17,156 nt of DNA from an uncultured Eubacteriales bacterium (GCA_934552855.1 CAKTEU010000036.1:1-17156), one strand, 5' to 3'; shown: positions 1 through 7,102, counted from the first letter of the stretch. The notes: generated by a model not told the origin, from the letters alone. Program-made: numbers and translations.

Positions 1-80
1 TTTTGACGGCATCCGTAAATTATATTTTTAATTTTGACTTTTTACTCTTTGTTCTGCGCTAAATGCGACAGTCCCAATGT

Positions 81-108
81 TTTATAAAGTTATAATTGCA
101 TTTCGCAA
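81..108 (-). promoter_or_regulatory. possible promoter reading off the left edge
   Basis: Read on the minus strand, TTGCGA (103-108) lies 16 nt before TATAAA (81-86). This is a plausible but weak sigma-A promoter for a gene beyond the left edge. No coding sequence of useful length is visible in positions 1-164, and no rho-independent terminator with a T-run follows der, so transcription could equally read through from der. Confidence 0.25.
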
Positions 109-164
109 AACGCCGACTGTGTATCAAGCGACGGCTTAATATTCAACGCCACATTTGCAACGCA

Positions 165-1484
165 TCACTTTCCGTCTCTTTCACGGATAACGAACCTTGT
201 CGGAGTACCCTCAAGGCCGAAAACCTCACGAATCTGATTGTCGATATAACGCTGATAGCTGTAATGGAACAGCTCCGCTTTATTGACAAAGCAAACAAAT
301 GTCGGCGGCCTGGTTGAAGCCTGAGTCATGTAATAAATCTTGAGCCGTTTTCCCTTGTCTGTCGGCGGCTGAACCCTTGCGGTTGCGGCGGCAAGAACAT
401 CATTGAGCTTTCCGGTTGAAATGCGCATTGCGTTTTGCTCGTCAACAAATTTGATAAGCTCAAAAAGCCGTTCAAGGCGCTGACCCGTCTTTGCCGAAAT
501 AAAAATAATCGGCGCATAAGACATGAACGAAAAATCGTTCATCAGCTTTTTGCGATAGGAATCCATGGTTTTTCCGTCTTTTTCAACTGCGTCCCACTTA
601 TTGACCGCAACAATGCAGGCTTTTCCCATTTCATGAGCAATTCCGGCGACTTTTGAATCCTGCTCGGTGAAGCCTTCAACCGCATCAATCATGATTACGC
701 AAACGTGTGCCCTTTCAACCGCCATTTTTGCACGGATAATGCTGTACTTTTCAAGCTGGTCTTCAATGCGGCTTTTTCTTCTCATTCCGGCGGTGTCAAT
801 AAAAACAAAATCACCGAATTCGTTTGAAATATAAGTGTCCGTTGCATCCCTTGTTGTTCCGGCAATGTCGGAAACAATTGCCCTTTCCTGGCCGGAAATT
901 GCGTTAATGAGCGAGGATTTGCCGACATTCGGTTTTCCGATTACGGCAACGCTGATGAGGCTTTCCTCCTCCTCTTCGCTGTATTCGGGAAGATACTTTA
1001 TAACCTCGTCAAGCAAATCTCCCGTGCCGTGGCCGTGAACGGCAGAAACACCTATCGGGTCGCCGAGACCAAGATTGTAAAATTCATAAAAGTCCGCAGG
1101 AAGCGCACCGACCGTGTCGCACTTGTTGACGCAAAGAACAACGGGTTTTCCGCTGCGCTGAAGCATTGAAGCAACCTCGCTGTCGGTTGCAACAACGCCG
1201 GAGCGTACGTCACAAACAAGAATAATTACGTTTGCGCTTTCAATTGCAAGCTGTGCCTGGCGGCGCATCTGCTTTAAAATCACATCGTTTGAGTAAGGCT
1301 CGATTCCGCCGGTATCAACAAGCAGAAAGTGACGTGAAAGCCATTCGCAATCGCCGAAAATCCGGTCTCTTGTAACGCCGGGGGTATCGTCAACTATTGA
1401 CAGCCTTTGACCGACAAGTTTGTTGAAAAGGGTGCTTTTTCCCGTGTTCGGGCGGCCGACTATTGCAACAACGGGTCTTGCCAT
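165..1484 (-). CDS. der: ribosome assembly GTPase Der (EngA)
   Basis: Der is an essential double GTPase that acts in maturation of the 50S ribosomal subunit in the cytoplasm. The 439-residue product has the full family architecture. The first G domain has GRPNTGKS at 10-17, DTGG at 57-60 and NKCD at 120-123. The second has GKPNVGKS at 183-190, DTAG at 230-233 and NKWD at 295-298. A C-terminal KH-like domain runs from about 350 to 435. Length is normal for Der. An ATG 72 nt further upstream is in frame, but MARPVVAIVG is the conserved family N-terminus and AAGGAGGA (1491-1498) sits at correct spacing, so I start at 1484. The gene follows the DUF512 gene by 13 nt, with its ribosome binding site abutting the upstream stop codon, so the two are probably co-transcribed and translationally coupled. 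Nothing appears degenerate. Confidence 0.97.
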   Translation of the reverse strand: MARPVVAIVGRPNTGKSTLFNKLVGQRLSIVDDTPGVTRDRIFGDCEWLSRHFLLVDTGGIEPYSNDVILKQMRRQAQLAIESANVIILVCDVRSGVVATDSEVASMLQRSGKPVVLCVNKCDTVGALPADFYEFYNLGLGDPIGVSAVHGHGTGDLLDEVIKYLPEYSEEEEESLISVAVIGKPNVGKSSLINAISGQERAIVSDIAGTTRDATDTYISNEFGDFVFIDTAGMRRKSRIEDQLEKYSIIRAKMAVERAHVCVIMIDAVEGFTEQDSKVAGIAHEMGKACIVAVNKWDAVEKDGKTMDSYRKKLMNDFSFMSYAPIIFISAKTGQRLERLFELIKFVDEQNAMRISTGKLNDVLAAATARVQPPTDKGKRLKIYYMTQASTRPPTFVCFVNKAELFHYSYQRYIDNQIREVFGLEGTPTRFVIRERDGK

Positions 1485-1497
1485 GTTTATTCCTCCT

Positions 1498-2805
1498 TCA
1501 TATTCCGAGTATATTATCAAGAAGCGCAAAGCCGTCGTTCTGGTCGGTGACAACAAGCTTTACCGAAAGAGCAGTTTCAACGTCTTCGGTTGAAACGTCG
1601 TCAAGAAAAACGTCGCCCTCCGAGCGAAGCATGACCGACGGTATGATAAGCGTTTGCGCATGGTTTTTATCTTTAATCTGAGCGATGAGGTCTTGCCCGG
1701 TAACAAGACCGGCAACGGTTATACTATGGCCGAAAAAGTCATTTTTAACCGTGAAAACGTCCGCTTTGACGTTCGGATATTTTTTATTCACCAGAGAAGC
1801 AAAGTATTCAATCAAAGGACTTGCCGCAACACCGGTTGCAAGAGAAACACGGTGCTCCTCTTTTTCTTCGTAATCGCATGTTTCAAGTGCGGCCAAAAAT
1901 TCACTTTCAAGATTTTTCCAAAGCCCAACACCGTTTTCAAGCTGAGGATAATCTTCGTAATAATCCTCATCGGGCATCGGCATTTCAGCCTTGAGATAGA
2001 ACTCATCGGCGCAATATGCAAGGCGCGTGCCGTACTTTTCTTTGCACTTATTGCCGAAAGAATCAACGATTGAGATAACCTCTCGTGCCGTCTCTTTTGT
2101 GTACGCTTTAAGCGAAGGAAGCCCATCACGGAATTTTGTGAGTCCCACGGGTACGGCGGCAATGCTTTGAATTGACGGACGAAGCTTTTCAAGCTCATTT
2201 AAACTGTATTCAAGCTCTTTTCCGTCATTGATTCCGGGGCACAGCACAAGCTGTGTATTGAGCTGAATACCTGCATCGGCAAGACGTTTAAGAATTGAAA
2301 GACACTCCCCTGCGTGCTTGTTTTTCATCATTTCAACACGCAAAACGGAGTTCATGGTATGGACGGAGACATTAACGGGGCTTATGTGCATTTCAATAAG
2401 GCGGTCAACATCGTGCTCGGTGAGGTTTGTGAGCGTAACATAGCTTCCAAAAAGGAACGACATACGTGAATCGTCATCTTTGAAATAAAGGGTTTCACGC
2501 ATACCGGGCGGAAGCTGATCAATAAAACAGAACACGCATTTATTTTTGCAGTGGTGCTGCTTATCCATGAGATAGGTATCAAACTCAAGTCCGATGTCAT
2601 CGTATTCTTTTTTATGAAGCTTGACTTTTTTTGCTTTTCCGCCGGAAACAAGCGCAAGAGTGAGTTTTTCTTCTTTAATATAAAAGCGATAATCAAGAAC
2701 GTCGTTAATCTCATGTGAGTTGACCGAAATGAGAACATCGCCGGGTTTAATACCCTTCTTGTCGGCTATTGACTTTTTGATTACTTCGCTGACAAGAACA
2801 GACAT
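1498..2805 (-). CDS. DUF512 / PDZ radical-SAM-like iron-sulfur protein
   Basis: The 435-residue product matches the clostridial DUF512 family, whose function is unknown. Residues 1-65 look like a PDZ-type domain (KGIKPGDVLISVN at about 17-29). A cysteine motif CxxxCxxC follows at C86, C90 and C93 (CKNKCVFCFIDQLPPGMR), which suggests a [4Fe-4S] radical SAM core. It is followed by DDDSRMSFLFGSYVTLTN, a family hallmark. The remainder, about 215-430, corresponds to the DUF512 domain. The start is supported by GGAGGAAGG just upstream. The gene directly precedes der, an arrangement common in Clostridia, which hints at a role linked to ribosome assembly or translation; that link is an inference. I see no clear promoter in the roughly 90 bp before the gene, and repeat R1 begins close to that point. 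Confidence 0.93.
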   Translation of the reverse strand: MSVLVSEVIKKSIADKKGIKPGDVLISVNSHEINDVLDYRFYIKEEKLTLALVSGGKAKKVKLHKKEYDDIGLEFDTYLMDKQHHCKNKCVFCFIDQLPPGMRETLYFKDDDSRMSFLFGSYVTLTNLTEHDVDRLIEMHISPVNVSVHTMNSVLRVEMMKNKHAGECLSILKRLADAGIQLNTQLVLCPGINDGKELEYSLNELEKLRPSIQSIAAVPVGLTKFRDGLPSLKAYTKETAREVISIVDSFGNKCKEKYGTRLAYCADEFYLKAEMPMPDEDYYEDYPQLENGVGLWKNLESEFLAALETCDYEEKEEHRVSLATGVAASPLIEYFASLVNKKYPNVKADVFTVKNDFFGHSITVAGLVTGQDLIAQIKDKNHAQTLIIPSVMLRSEGDVFLDDVSTEDVETALSVKLVVTDQNDGFALLDNILGI

Positions 2806-2892
2806 TTTTCCTTCCTCCGAAGTTAGATTTTAGATGTGTTAAAACGAACGGTTTTGAAAAAAATTTATGCGGCACAAACGGTCAAATTCCAT

Positions 2893-3003
2893 TGGCGGTT
2901 CAAGCCCCGTCTGTACGAGGTTGTGTCTTTTTATTTGCTTGTGTGCTTTAACCCACCGCCACTCCGTTCGGGGTTACTTTTGTCGGTTGATACAAAAGTA
3001 ACC
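2893..3003 (-). repeat. bipartite palindromic repeat, copy R1 (decayed)
   Basis: This is the minus-orientation copy of the 111-bp core. Stem I is GGTTACTTTTGT at 2972-2983, with an 8-nt loop and ACAAAAGTAACC at 2992-3003; it is perfect. Stem II is expected at 2893-2913 and is recognisable by position and by the GTAC next to it, but its pairing is mostly lost. Similarity to R2 continues outside the core to about 3070 (TTTTTTGG flank and the C-rich GCAAAA block). Confidence 0.75.
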
Positions 3004-3140
3004 AAAAAATCGCTTTTCGGTACGCCGCAAGGTCGGACGAAACGAGAATTTTGCGGGGAAAAAATTCCGTTATCGTCCTCTAATGCGGCTACACATCAGA
3101 ATGTTCTATCTCACCATAAGAAAACATCAATCCGTTATTC

Positions 3141-3177
3141 TTTTAAACCACACTCTGTTATGGTTTAAAATCAGAGT
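3141..3177. repeat. interleaved inverted repeats (pseudoknot topology)
   Basis: TTTTAAACCA (3141-3150) is the perfect complement of TGGTTTAAAA (3161-3170). ACTCTG (3152-3157) is the perfect complement of CAGAGT (3172-3177). The order A-B-A'-B' allows either two alternative hairpins or a pseudoknot if transcribed. No T-run follows, so it is not a simple terminator. Its function is unknown. It lies between the inward-facing repeats R1 and R2. Confidence 0.5.
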
Positions 3178-3504
3178 ATACTAAAAATTATGCTTATGCT
3201 TTTAGTTACTCACGGATTTTTTGTGCAAGGCTTTAGGTTTTGAGTTTTAGGAGCGTTGGTTGTTTTAATAGCGAACTTTATCTTTAGCAGAAAGCTGCGA
3301 TTGGAATGGAATCACTTTAAGCTTTTGCCTATGTAAATTGAACCGCTTGTTACGTTTCCTTTTTGTAGTCGAGCAGCGTCCAAAGGTGCATTGCCTTTAT
3401 ATCTGCTTATTGGTAGGTGCAATGAATGGCACTAAATTTTCTTTTTCCCCCGCAAAAGAAAATTTTGACATTCCGCTTGCACCGTATGAAACAAGCGATT
3501 TTTT

Positions 3505-3615
3505 GGTTACTTTTGTATCAACCGACAAAAGTAACCCCGAACGGAGTGGCATTGGGTTTAAGCACACGGGCAATGGAAAAGGCTTATTTAGTACGGGTCG
3601 GACCCGTGCCGACCC
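3505..3615 (+). repeat. bipartite palindromic repeat, copy R2
   Basis: Stem I is GGTTACTTTTGT, an 8-nt loop, then ACAAAAGTAACC (3505-3536). After 58 nt comes stem II, GGGTCGG, 7-nt loop ACCCGTG, then CCGACCC (3595-3615). Stem II can refold, because ACGGGT just before it pairs with ACCCGT in its loop. The unit faces R1 across 501 bp. Confidence 0.9.
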
Positions 3616-3733
3616 ATAAACGTGACCGTTTGCACTTGCATTTATTCTTGTGTTCATCTTTTACCGTCTTTCACCAACGTGCTCTCCCTCGCACGGCTTT
3701 ATCTTAAAACAACGTTTTCCGTTCGCTCCGCTG

Positions 3734-3844
3734 GGTTACTTTTGTATCAACCGACAAAAGTAACCCCGAACGGAGTGGCATTGGGTTTAAGCACACAGGC
3801 AAATAAAAAGACTGATTTAGTACGGGTCGGACCCGTGCCGACCC
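3734..3844 (+). repeat. bipartite palindromic repeat, copy R3
   Basis: Stem I lies at 3734-3765, followed by a 58-nt interval and stem II at 3824-3844, with the same perfect stems as R2. The flank before stem I is the CCGTTCGCTCCGCTG type rather than the AAGCGATTTTTT type found at R1, R2 and R5. Confidence 0.9.
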
Positions 3845-3937
3845 ATGAACGTATCATTCTGCACCGTGCAAATTTATACAACTTTTTGTGGTTAAACCAA
3901 ACATGATGCAACAAATTTACATGACAAAAACGGTGTG

Positions 3938-3981
3938 GTTTCATGGGAGCCTCACGAGACTCCCCCACGAAGTAAACCGAA
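3938..3981. repeat. imperfect GC-rich hairpin
   Basis: GGGAG (3945-3949) pairs with CTCCC (3960-3964), extended inward by CTC/GAG with one mismatch. An outer GGTTT/AAACC pair encloses the whole. No T-run adjoins it. It may be a structural remnant or another repeat family; nothing in the sequence assigns a role. Confidence 0.3.
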
Positions 3982-4060
3982 CGTTATTCTTTGGTAATCT
4001 GCCGTTTTCGCTGTTCTAACCCAAGATAATAGATAAAAAATTTTTCTTTAATTTTCAATC

Positions 4061-4103
4061 AAAGAAAAAGGCAGAGAAAGCAAAACGCTGCTTCTCTGCC
4101 TTT
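4061..4103 (-). terminator. rho-independent terminator of yceD-rpmF
   Basis: A perfect 12-bp stem (AAAGGCAGAGAA at 4067-4078 with TTCTCTGCCTTT at 4092-4103) encloses a 13-nt loop. On the minus strand it is followed by a T-rich tract (CTGCCTTTTTCTTTG). It lies about 40 nt past the rpmF stop. Confidence 0.85.
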
Positions 4104-4145
4104 CATCAGTTCAAAGGCGATGAAAGCCGAAAACCGGCAATCAAC

Positions 4146-4331
4146 TTAGTCCTCGTCCTTAGCAACAACGAGCTTGCCCTTATAATAACCGCAGCTGCCG
4201 CATACCTTATGCGGTACTGTATATTCACCGCACTGTTTGCATCTGACAAGTGTCGGAGCGTCAAGCTTCCAAACGTTTGAACGTCTCTTGTCTCTTCTTG
4301 CCTTTGATACTCTTCTCTTTGGTACTGCCAT
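4146..4331 (-). CDS. rpmF: 50S ribosomal protein L32
   Basis: The 61-residue product begins MAVPKRRVSKARRDKRR, the conserved L32 N-terminus. It carries the zinc-ribbon cysteines C31, C34, C44 and C47 (CKQC and CGSC), so it is the zinc-binding form of this large-subunit protein. The ATG at 4331 is chosen because AAGGAG (4341-4346) is about 9 nt upstream; an in-frame GTG at 4340 would touch the ribosome binding site. It lies 41 nt downstream of yceD and is followed by a clear terminator, forming a two-gene operon typical of bacteria. Confidence 0.97.
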   Translation of the reverse strand: MAVPKRRVSKARRDKRRSNVWKLDAPTLVRCKQCGEYTVPHKVCGSCGYYKGKLVVAKDED

Positions 4332-4372
4332 GACCAGCACCTCCTTAATAAATAATAATTAAATAAACAACA

Positions 4373-4867
4373 TCATTCGTCGAGCATTGAAAGCAAAGCT
4401 TCCAGCCGGGGGTCAACTTCCTTTTTGCAGTGGCACGAACCTTGGTTAAGGTCTGCACCGCAGGAAGGACAAACGCCCTTGCAATCCTCTTTGCAAAGGA
4501 TTTTGCTCGGCAGGTAAAGATAAATGTCTTCTAAAGTGAGTCTTTCGATATCAAGACCTTCGGGCGGAACAACGATAAATTCGTCCTTGTCCTCGCCGCT
4601 GAGCTTTGAAACAAGGATATGCTCAACGGGAACACGCATTTTTTTCGTGAATTCGCAGGCACAGCGGTCGCAAAGCGCAGTGAAATCAAAAGCGGCAACA
4701 GCGGAAAGCATGACAATTCCGGCACGGTTTGTAATTTCTCCGACAAGCGAGACAGGCGTTGTGAATGGAAACACACCGTCAAACTCTTCCTTTGAAAAAT
4801 CAAACGAAAAATCCAAATCAAGCTTTTCAATTCCGCCGTTCAAAAGGCTTTCAAGCGTGATAATCAT
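4373..4867 (-). CDS. yceD: YceD family protein (DUF177)
   Basis: The 164-residue product belongs to the YceD/DUF177 family, which is almost always encoded beside rpmF and has been linked to 23S rRNA or large-subunit accumulation. The cysteine pattern is complete: CDRC at 66-69 and a C-terminal cluster C125, C129, C133, C136, C145 and C147 (LCKEDCKGVCPSCGADL), which suggests a metal-bound fold. The ATG at 4867 follows GAGGTGA at suitable spacing. The gene is first in the yceD-rpmF operon and has a perfect-consensus promoter 26 nt upstream. The molecular role of the family is only partly known. Confidence 0.93.
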   Translation of the reverse strand: MIITLESLLNGGIEKLDLDFSFDFSKEEFDGVFPFTTPVSLVGEITNRAGIVMLSAVAAFDFTALCDRCACEFTKKMRVPVEHILVSKLSGEDKDEFIVVPPEGLDIERLTLEDIYLYLPSKILCKEDCKGVCPSCGADLNQGSCHCKKEVDPRLEALLSMLDE

Positions 4868-4892
4868 AACTCACCTCATAATAACGAATAAC

Positions 4893-4921
4893 ATTATATA
4901 GACATCGAAACATTTTGTCAA
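4893..4921 (-). promoter_or_regulatory. consensus sigma-A promoter of yceD-rpmF
   Basis: On the minus strand, TTGACA (4916-4921), a 17-bp spacer and TATAAT (4893-4898) match consensus at all twelve positions. This fits strong constitutive expression of a ribosomal protein gene. The start of transcription would fall near 4886, giving a short leader before yceD. Confidence 0.93.
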
Positions 4922-4972
4922 GTGATTTTTAAAGAAGTATTGAAGAAAAAAGGCGAATTTTTTCTTTCCGTG

Positions 4973-6889
4973 TCAGCGAACCTTATATACATTCGCTTCA
5001 AACGGAGTGAGCGGTTCTTTTCTGTCGGCATTGACGTTTGAGGCAATGAGGGTATAATGCTCGGTTCCGGGCGTTCTTTTTGCTCTTTTTGAAGTCAGGT
5101 TAAGCTCAACAAAGTATTCACCGTCGCCTTCAAGCGTTCTGTAATAAGTCAGAACATCGGAGAACTTTTTGTTGCCGAGTTTAAAGTCACCGTAAACAAA
5201 AGCCGGGTGCTCGTGACGAAGGGCAATCATCTTTTTGAAGAAGTTCAAAACGGAATTTCCCTTCTTTTCTTCGTCTTCAACGTTGATTGTTTTATAGTTC
5301 GGGTTAACTTCAATCCACGGTTTTCCGGTTGTGAAACCTGCGTTTTCGCTTTTGTTCCATTGCATCGGCGTTCTTGCGTGGTCACGTGAGCCCGCCCAAA
5401 CAATGTGATAAGCTTCGCTTGCGCTCTTGCCCTCATTGCAAAGTTCTTTGAACTTATTAAGACTTTCAACGTCGCGGAAGTCGTCCATCATGCGAAATTC
5501 GCTGTTTGCCATTCCGATTTCCTGTCCCTGAAAGACAAACGGAGTGCCTTTGAAGGTCATCTGCATTGTGCAAAGAAGTTTGCTCATCTCGTCACGATAA
5601 AAACCGTCCGGACAAACCTTTGAGGTCATTCTCGGCCAATCGTGGTTTTCAAAAAAGACAACCGGCCAGCAGTGATTTCCGTAATGAATCTGCCACTTGA
5701 CAAGCTCTTTTGCCATCGGGCGAAGGTCGTATTTATAATCTTCAAAGCGTTTCTTTCCGGGGTTATCCATATGATCGAACGAGAAAACAACGCTGAGTTC
5801 TTTTCTGTAATCGCCGGTCATAAGCTTGCTCATTTCAATTCCCGTACCCTGACATTCGCCAACGGTAAATGCGTCATACTTTGAAAACGTGTTTTTGTTC
5901 ATTTCATGAAGATATTCATGAAGACGAGGACCGTAAAAATAATGCTCAACGCCCTTGAAGCCCATGAGTGCTCCGACGGTTTCGTGGCCGTCCGGAAGGC
6001 CGGGAGTTTTTGAAATAAAGCTGATTACGTCAAGGCGGAAGCCGTCAACACCCTTTTCAAGCCACCAGTTGATCATGTCATAAAGGTCACGGCGAAGGTT
6101 TTCGTTTTCCCAGTTGAGATCCATTTGCTTTTTTGTGAAAAGGTGAAGCGCCCACTGTTTTCTTTCGGGATAATAATTCCATGCGCTGCCGGAAAAGATT
6201 GAGTCCCAGTTGTTCGGCGGTGTAACGTCGTCGCCGTTCTTTCCGTCTTTCCAAATATAGTAATCTTTATACGGCGAATTTTCGTCGTGAAGTGCGCTTT
6301 GGAACCATTCGTGTTCGTCGGAGCTGTGGTTGATAACAAGATCCATGATAAGCTTCATGTCACGCTTATGCACTTCGGAAAGAAGTGTATCAAAATCCTC
6401 CATTGTTCCGAATTCTTTCATGATTTTGCGGTAATCACGGATGTCATAGCCGTTGTCATCGTTCGGCGAATCATAAATCGGACTGCACCAGATTGCGTTG
6501 ATGCCGAGCGATTTAAGGTAATCGAGCTTGCCGATAATGCCCTGCAAATCGCCGATTCCGTCGCCGTTTGAATCGCAGAAGGAGCGGGGATAAATCTGAT
6601 AAAAAACGGCTTCCTTCCACCATTTCGGCTCAATCGGTGCATCATCTTCGAGAGGAGCGTCCTTTTCGCTGTTGAGTATGCCGATGAGCGAGTCGATAAA
6701 TTCATCGTCGATTTTGCCCATTGTGAGCTTTTGAACGCCGGAAAGTTTAAGGTTTCCGACCGGTGTTTTGGTGATTATGGAAAGGTCAAGCCCTGCGGCG
6801 TAAAGCGCTTTTGCAAGAATATCGTGACCTGCCGGAGATTTAAGTATATCTTTAATTTTTGTGTCTTTTGTGACGGTAAAGCTTCCCAT
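4973..6889 (-). CDS. GH13 alpha-glucosidase, oligo-1,6-glucosidase type, with extra N-terminal domain
   Basis: The 638-residue product is an intracellular glycoside hydrolase family 13 enzyme, probably cutting alpha-1,6 (and perhaps alpha-1,4) glucosides of short oligosaccharides. The catalytic core begins near residue 88 (WWKEAVFYQIYPRSF). Visible motifs are DLVINH at about 183-188, GFRLDV with nucleophile D287, GEC with acid/base E345 and ENHD with D417. Valine directly after the nucleophile is the residue associated with alpha-1,6 specificity in isomaltases. The subfamily motif reads QMDLN (about 255-259) rather than the usual QPDLN. Residues 1-75 form a predicted helical domain (KIKDILKSPAGHDILAKAL) not found in standard oligo-1,6-glucosidases of about 560 residues. 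No signal peptide is seen. The start at 6889 is fixed by GGAGGAAA at 6893-6900; an upstream in-frame start would lie in the promoter. It is transcribed alone from its own promoter. Confidence 0.92.
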   Translation of the reverse strand: MGSFTVTKDTKIKDILKSPAGHDILAKALYAAGLDLSIITKTPVGNLKLSGVQKLTMGKIDDEFIDSLIGILNSEKDAPLEDDAPIEPKWWKEAVFYQIYPRSFCDSNGDGIGDLQGIIGKLDYLKSLGINAIWCSPIYDSPNDDNGYDIRDYRKIMKEFGTMEDFDTLLSEVHKRDMKLIMDLVINHSSDEHEWFQSALHDENSPYKDYYIWKDGKNGDDVTPPNNWDSIFSGSAWNYYPERKQWALHLFTKKQMDLNWENENLRRDLYDMINWWLEKGVDGFRLDVISFISKTPGLPDGHETVGALMGFKGVEHYFYGPRLHEYLHEMNKNTFSKYDAFTVGECQGTGIEMSKLMTGDYRKELSVVFSFDHMDNPGKKRFEDYKYDLRPMAKELVKWQIHYGNHCWPVVFFENHDWPRMTSKVCPDGFYRDEMSKLLCTMQMTFKGTPFVFQGQEIGMANSEFRMMDDFRDVESLNKFKELCNEGKSASEAYHIVWAGSRDHARTPMQWNKSENAGFTTGKPWIEVNPNYKTINVEDEEKKGNSVLNFFKKMIALRHEHPAFVYGDFKLGNKKFSDVLTYYRTLEGDGEYFVELNLTSKRAKRTPGTEHYTLIASNVNADRKEPLTPFEANVYKVR

Positions 6890-6932
6890 TTTTTTCCTCC
6901 GTTTCGCCGTGTGGCGTAATTTCTTTTGATAT

Positions 6933-6961
6933 ATCATACACCACAAAAAAGATTTTTTCAA
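6933..6961 (-). promoter_or_regulatory. sigma-A promoter of the GH13 gene
   Basis: On the minus strand, TTGAAA (6956-6961), a 17-bp spacer and TATGAT (6933-6938) form a good promoter about 44 nt before the start codon. A sequence partly resembling a CcpA cre site (GGTAAACGGCAAAA at 6962-6975 on the plus strand, three mismatches to the specified positions) abuts the -35 box, which would suit catabolite control. That assignment is weak. Confidence 0.8.
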
Positions 6962-7093
6962 GGGTAAACGGCAAAACAAGTTTCCGTTTTCGTCTTATCG
7001 CTCGTCAAAAAGACCAAAAGATTGAATTTGAGGCCGTTTTAAAACAAAGTTACAAACAAATCAGTCTTATATCTGTTAATTTCACTCATATTG

Positions 7094-7102
7094 TGATACA
7101 AT
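7094..7102 (+). promoter_or_regulatory. probable extended -10 promoter of the acyltransferase gene
   Basis: TGATACAAT contains an extended TGn motif and a TACAAT -10 box, about 60 nt upstream of the start codon. The -35 region (TGTTAA at 7074-7079) is poor, as is common for extended -10 promoters. It diverges from the GH13 promoter. Confidence 0.5.

Larger units (their letters stand above)
3462..3844 (+). repeat. 383-bp composite repeat, left inverted copy
   Basis: This unit consists of a 43-bp flank, core R2, a 118-bp spacer and core R3. It recurs in inverted orientation at 16774-17156, where the window ends. By eye the spacer (3616-3733 versus 16884-17001) is identical at all 118 positions. 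The flank differs by one insertion or deletion and an adjacent substitution. The cores carry several (R2/R5) to many (R3/R4) differences. The spacer contains a small hairpin, CGTGC/GCACG at 3678-3695. The distance between the two composite copies is 12,929 bp. Confidence 0.9.
2806..4060. other. gene-free repeat-rich intergenic region
   Basis: About 1.25 kb between the DUF512 gene and the yceD-rpmF terminator holds no credible gene. Open frames here are short, lack ribosome binding sites and run through palindromic repeats. The region contains repeats R1 (minus), R2 and R3 (plus), an interleaved inverted repeat at 3141-3177 and an imperfect hairpin at 3938-3981. In 3200-3460 and 3845-3935 I see only AT-rich DNA without recognisable content. 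Confidence 0.8.

Noticed and set aside
1485..1556. Longer der start at 1556
   Set aside because: It would overlap the DUF512 gene and add 24 residues absent from the Der family; the start at 1484 has an ideal ribosome binding site.
1812..2198. Open frame of 128 codons inside the DUF512 gene
   Set aside because: It is a shadow frame of a clearly conserved gene, with no ribosome binding site and no family features.
2891..2916. tRNA T-arm-like sequence (GGTTCAAGC with flanking G and C runs)
   Set aside because: No acceptor, D or anticodon arms surround it and the 5-bp T-stem has a mismatch. Its position matches the decayed stem II of repeat R1.
3141..3200. CRISPR repeat or tracrRNA-like sequence (TTTTAAACCA and GGTTTAAAA blocks)
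   Set aside because: Single copy, no spacers, no repeated unit and no cas genes in the window.
2836..3906. Several open reading frames of 86-110 codons across the 2.8-3.9 kb region
   Set aside because: They overlap in conflicting frames on both strands, run through palindromic repeats, lack ribosome binding sites and match no family I know.
4931..4965. Terminator after the GH13 gene (GAAAAAA / TTTTTTC stem)
   Set aside because: The stem is almost purely A-T pairs with no GC core and no separate T-run, so it is too weak to call; read-through or another 3' end mechanism is possible.
6890..6979. Longer GH13 start at 6979
   Set aside because: It would begin upstream of a good sigma-A promoter (6933-6961), so the extra codons would lie outside the transcript. 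GGAGGAAA points to 6889.
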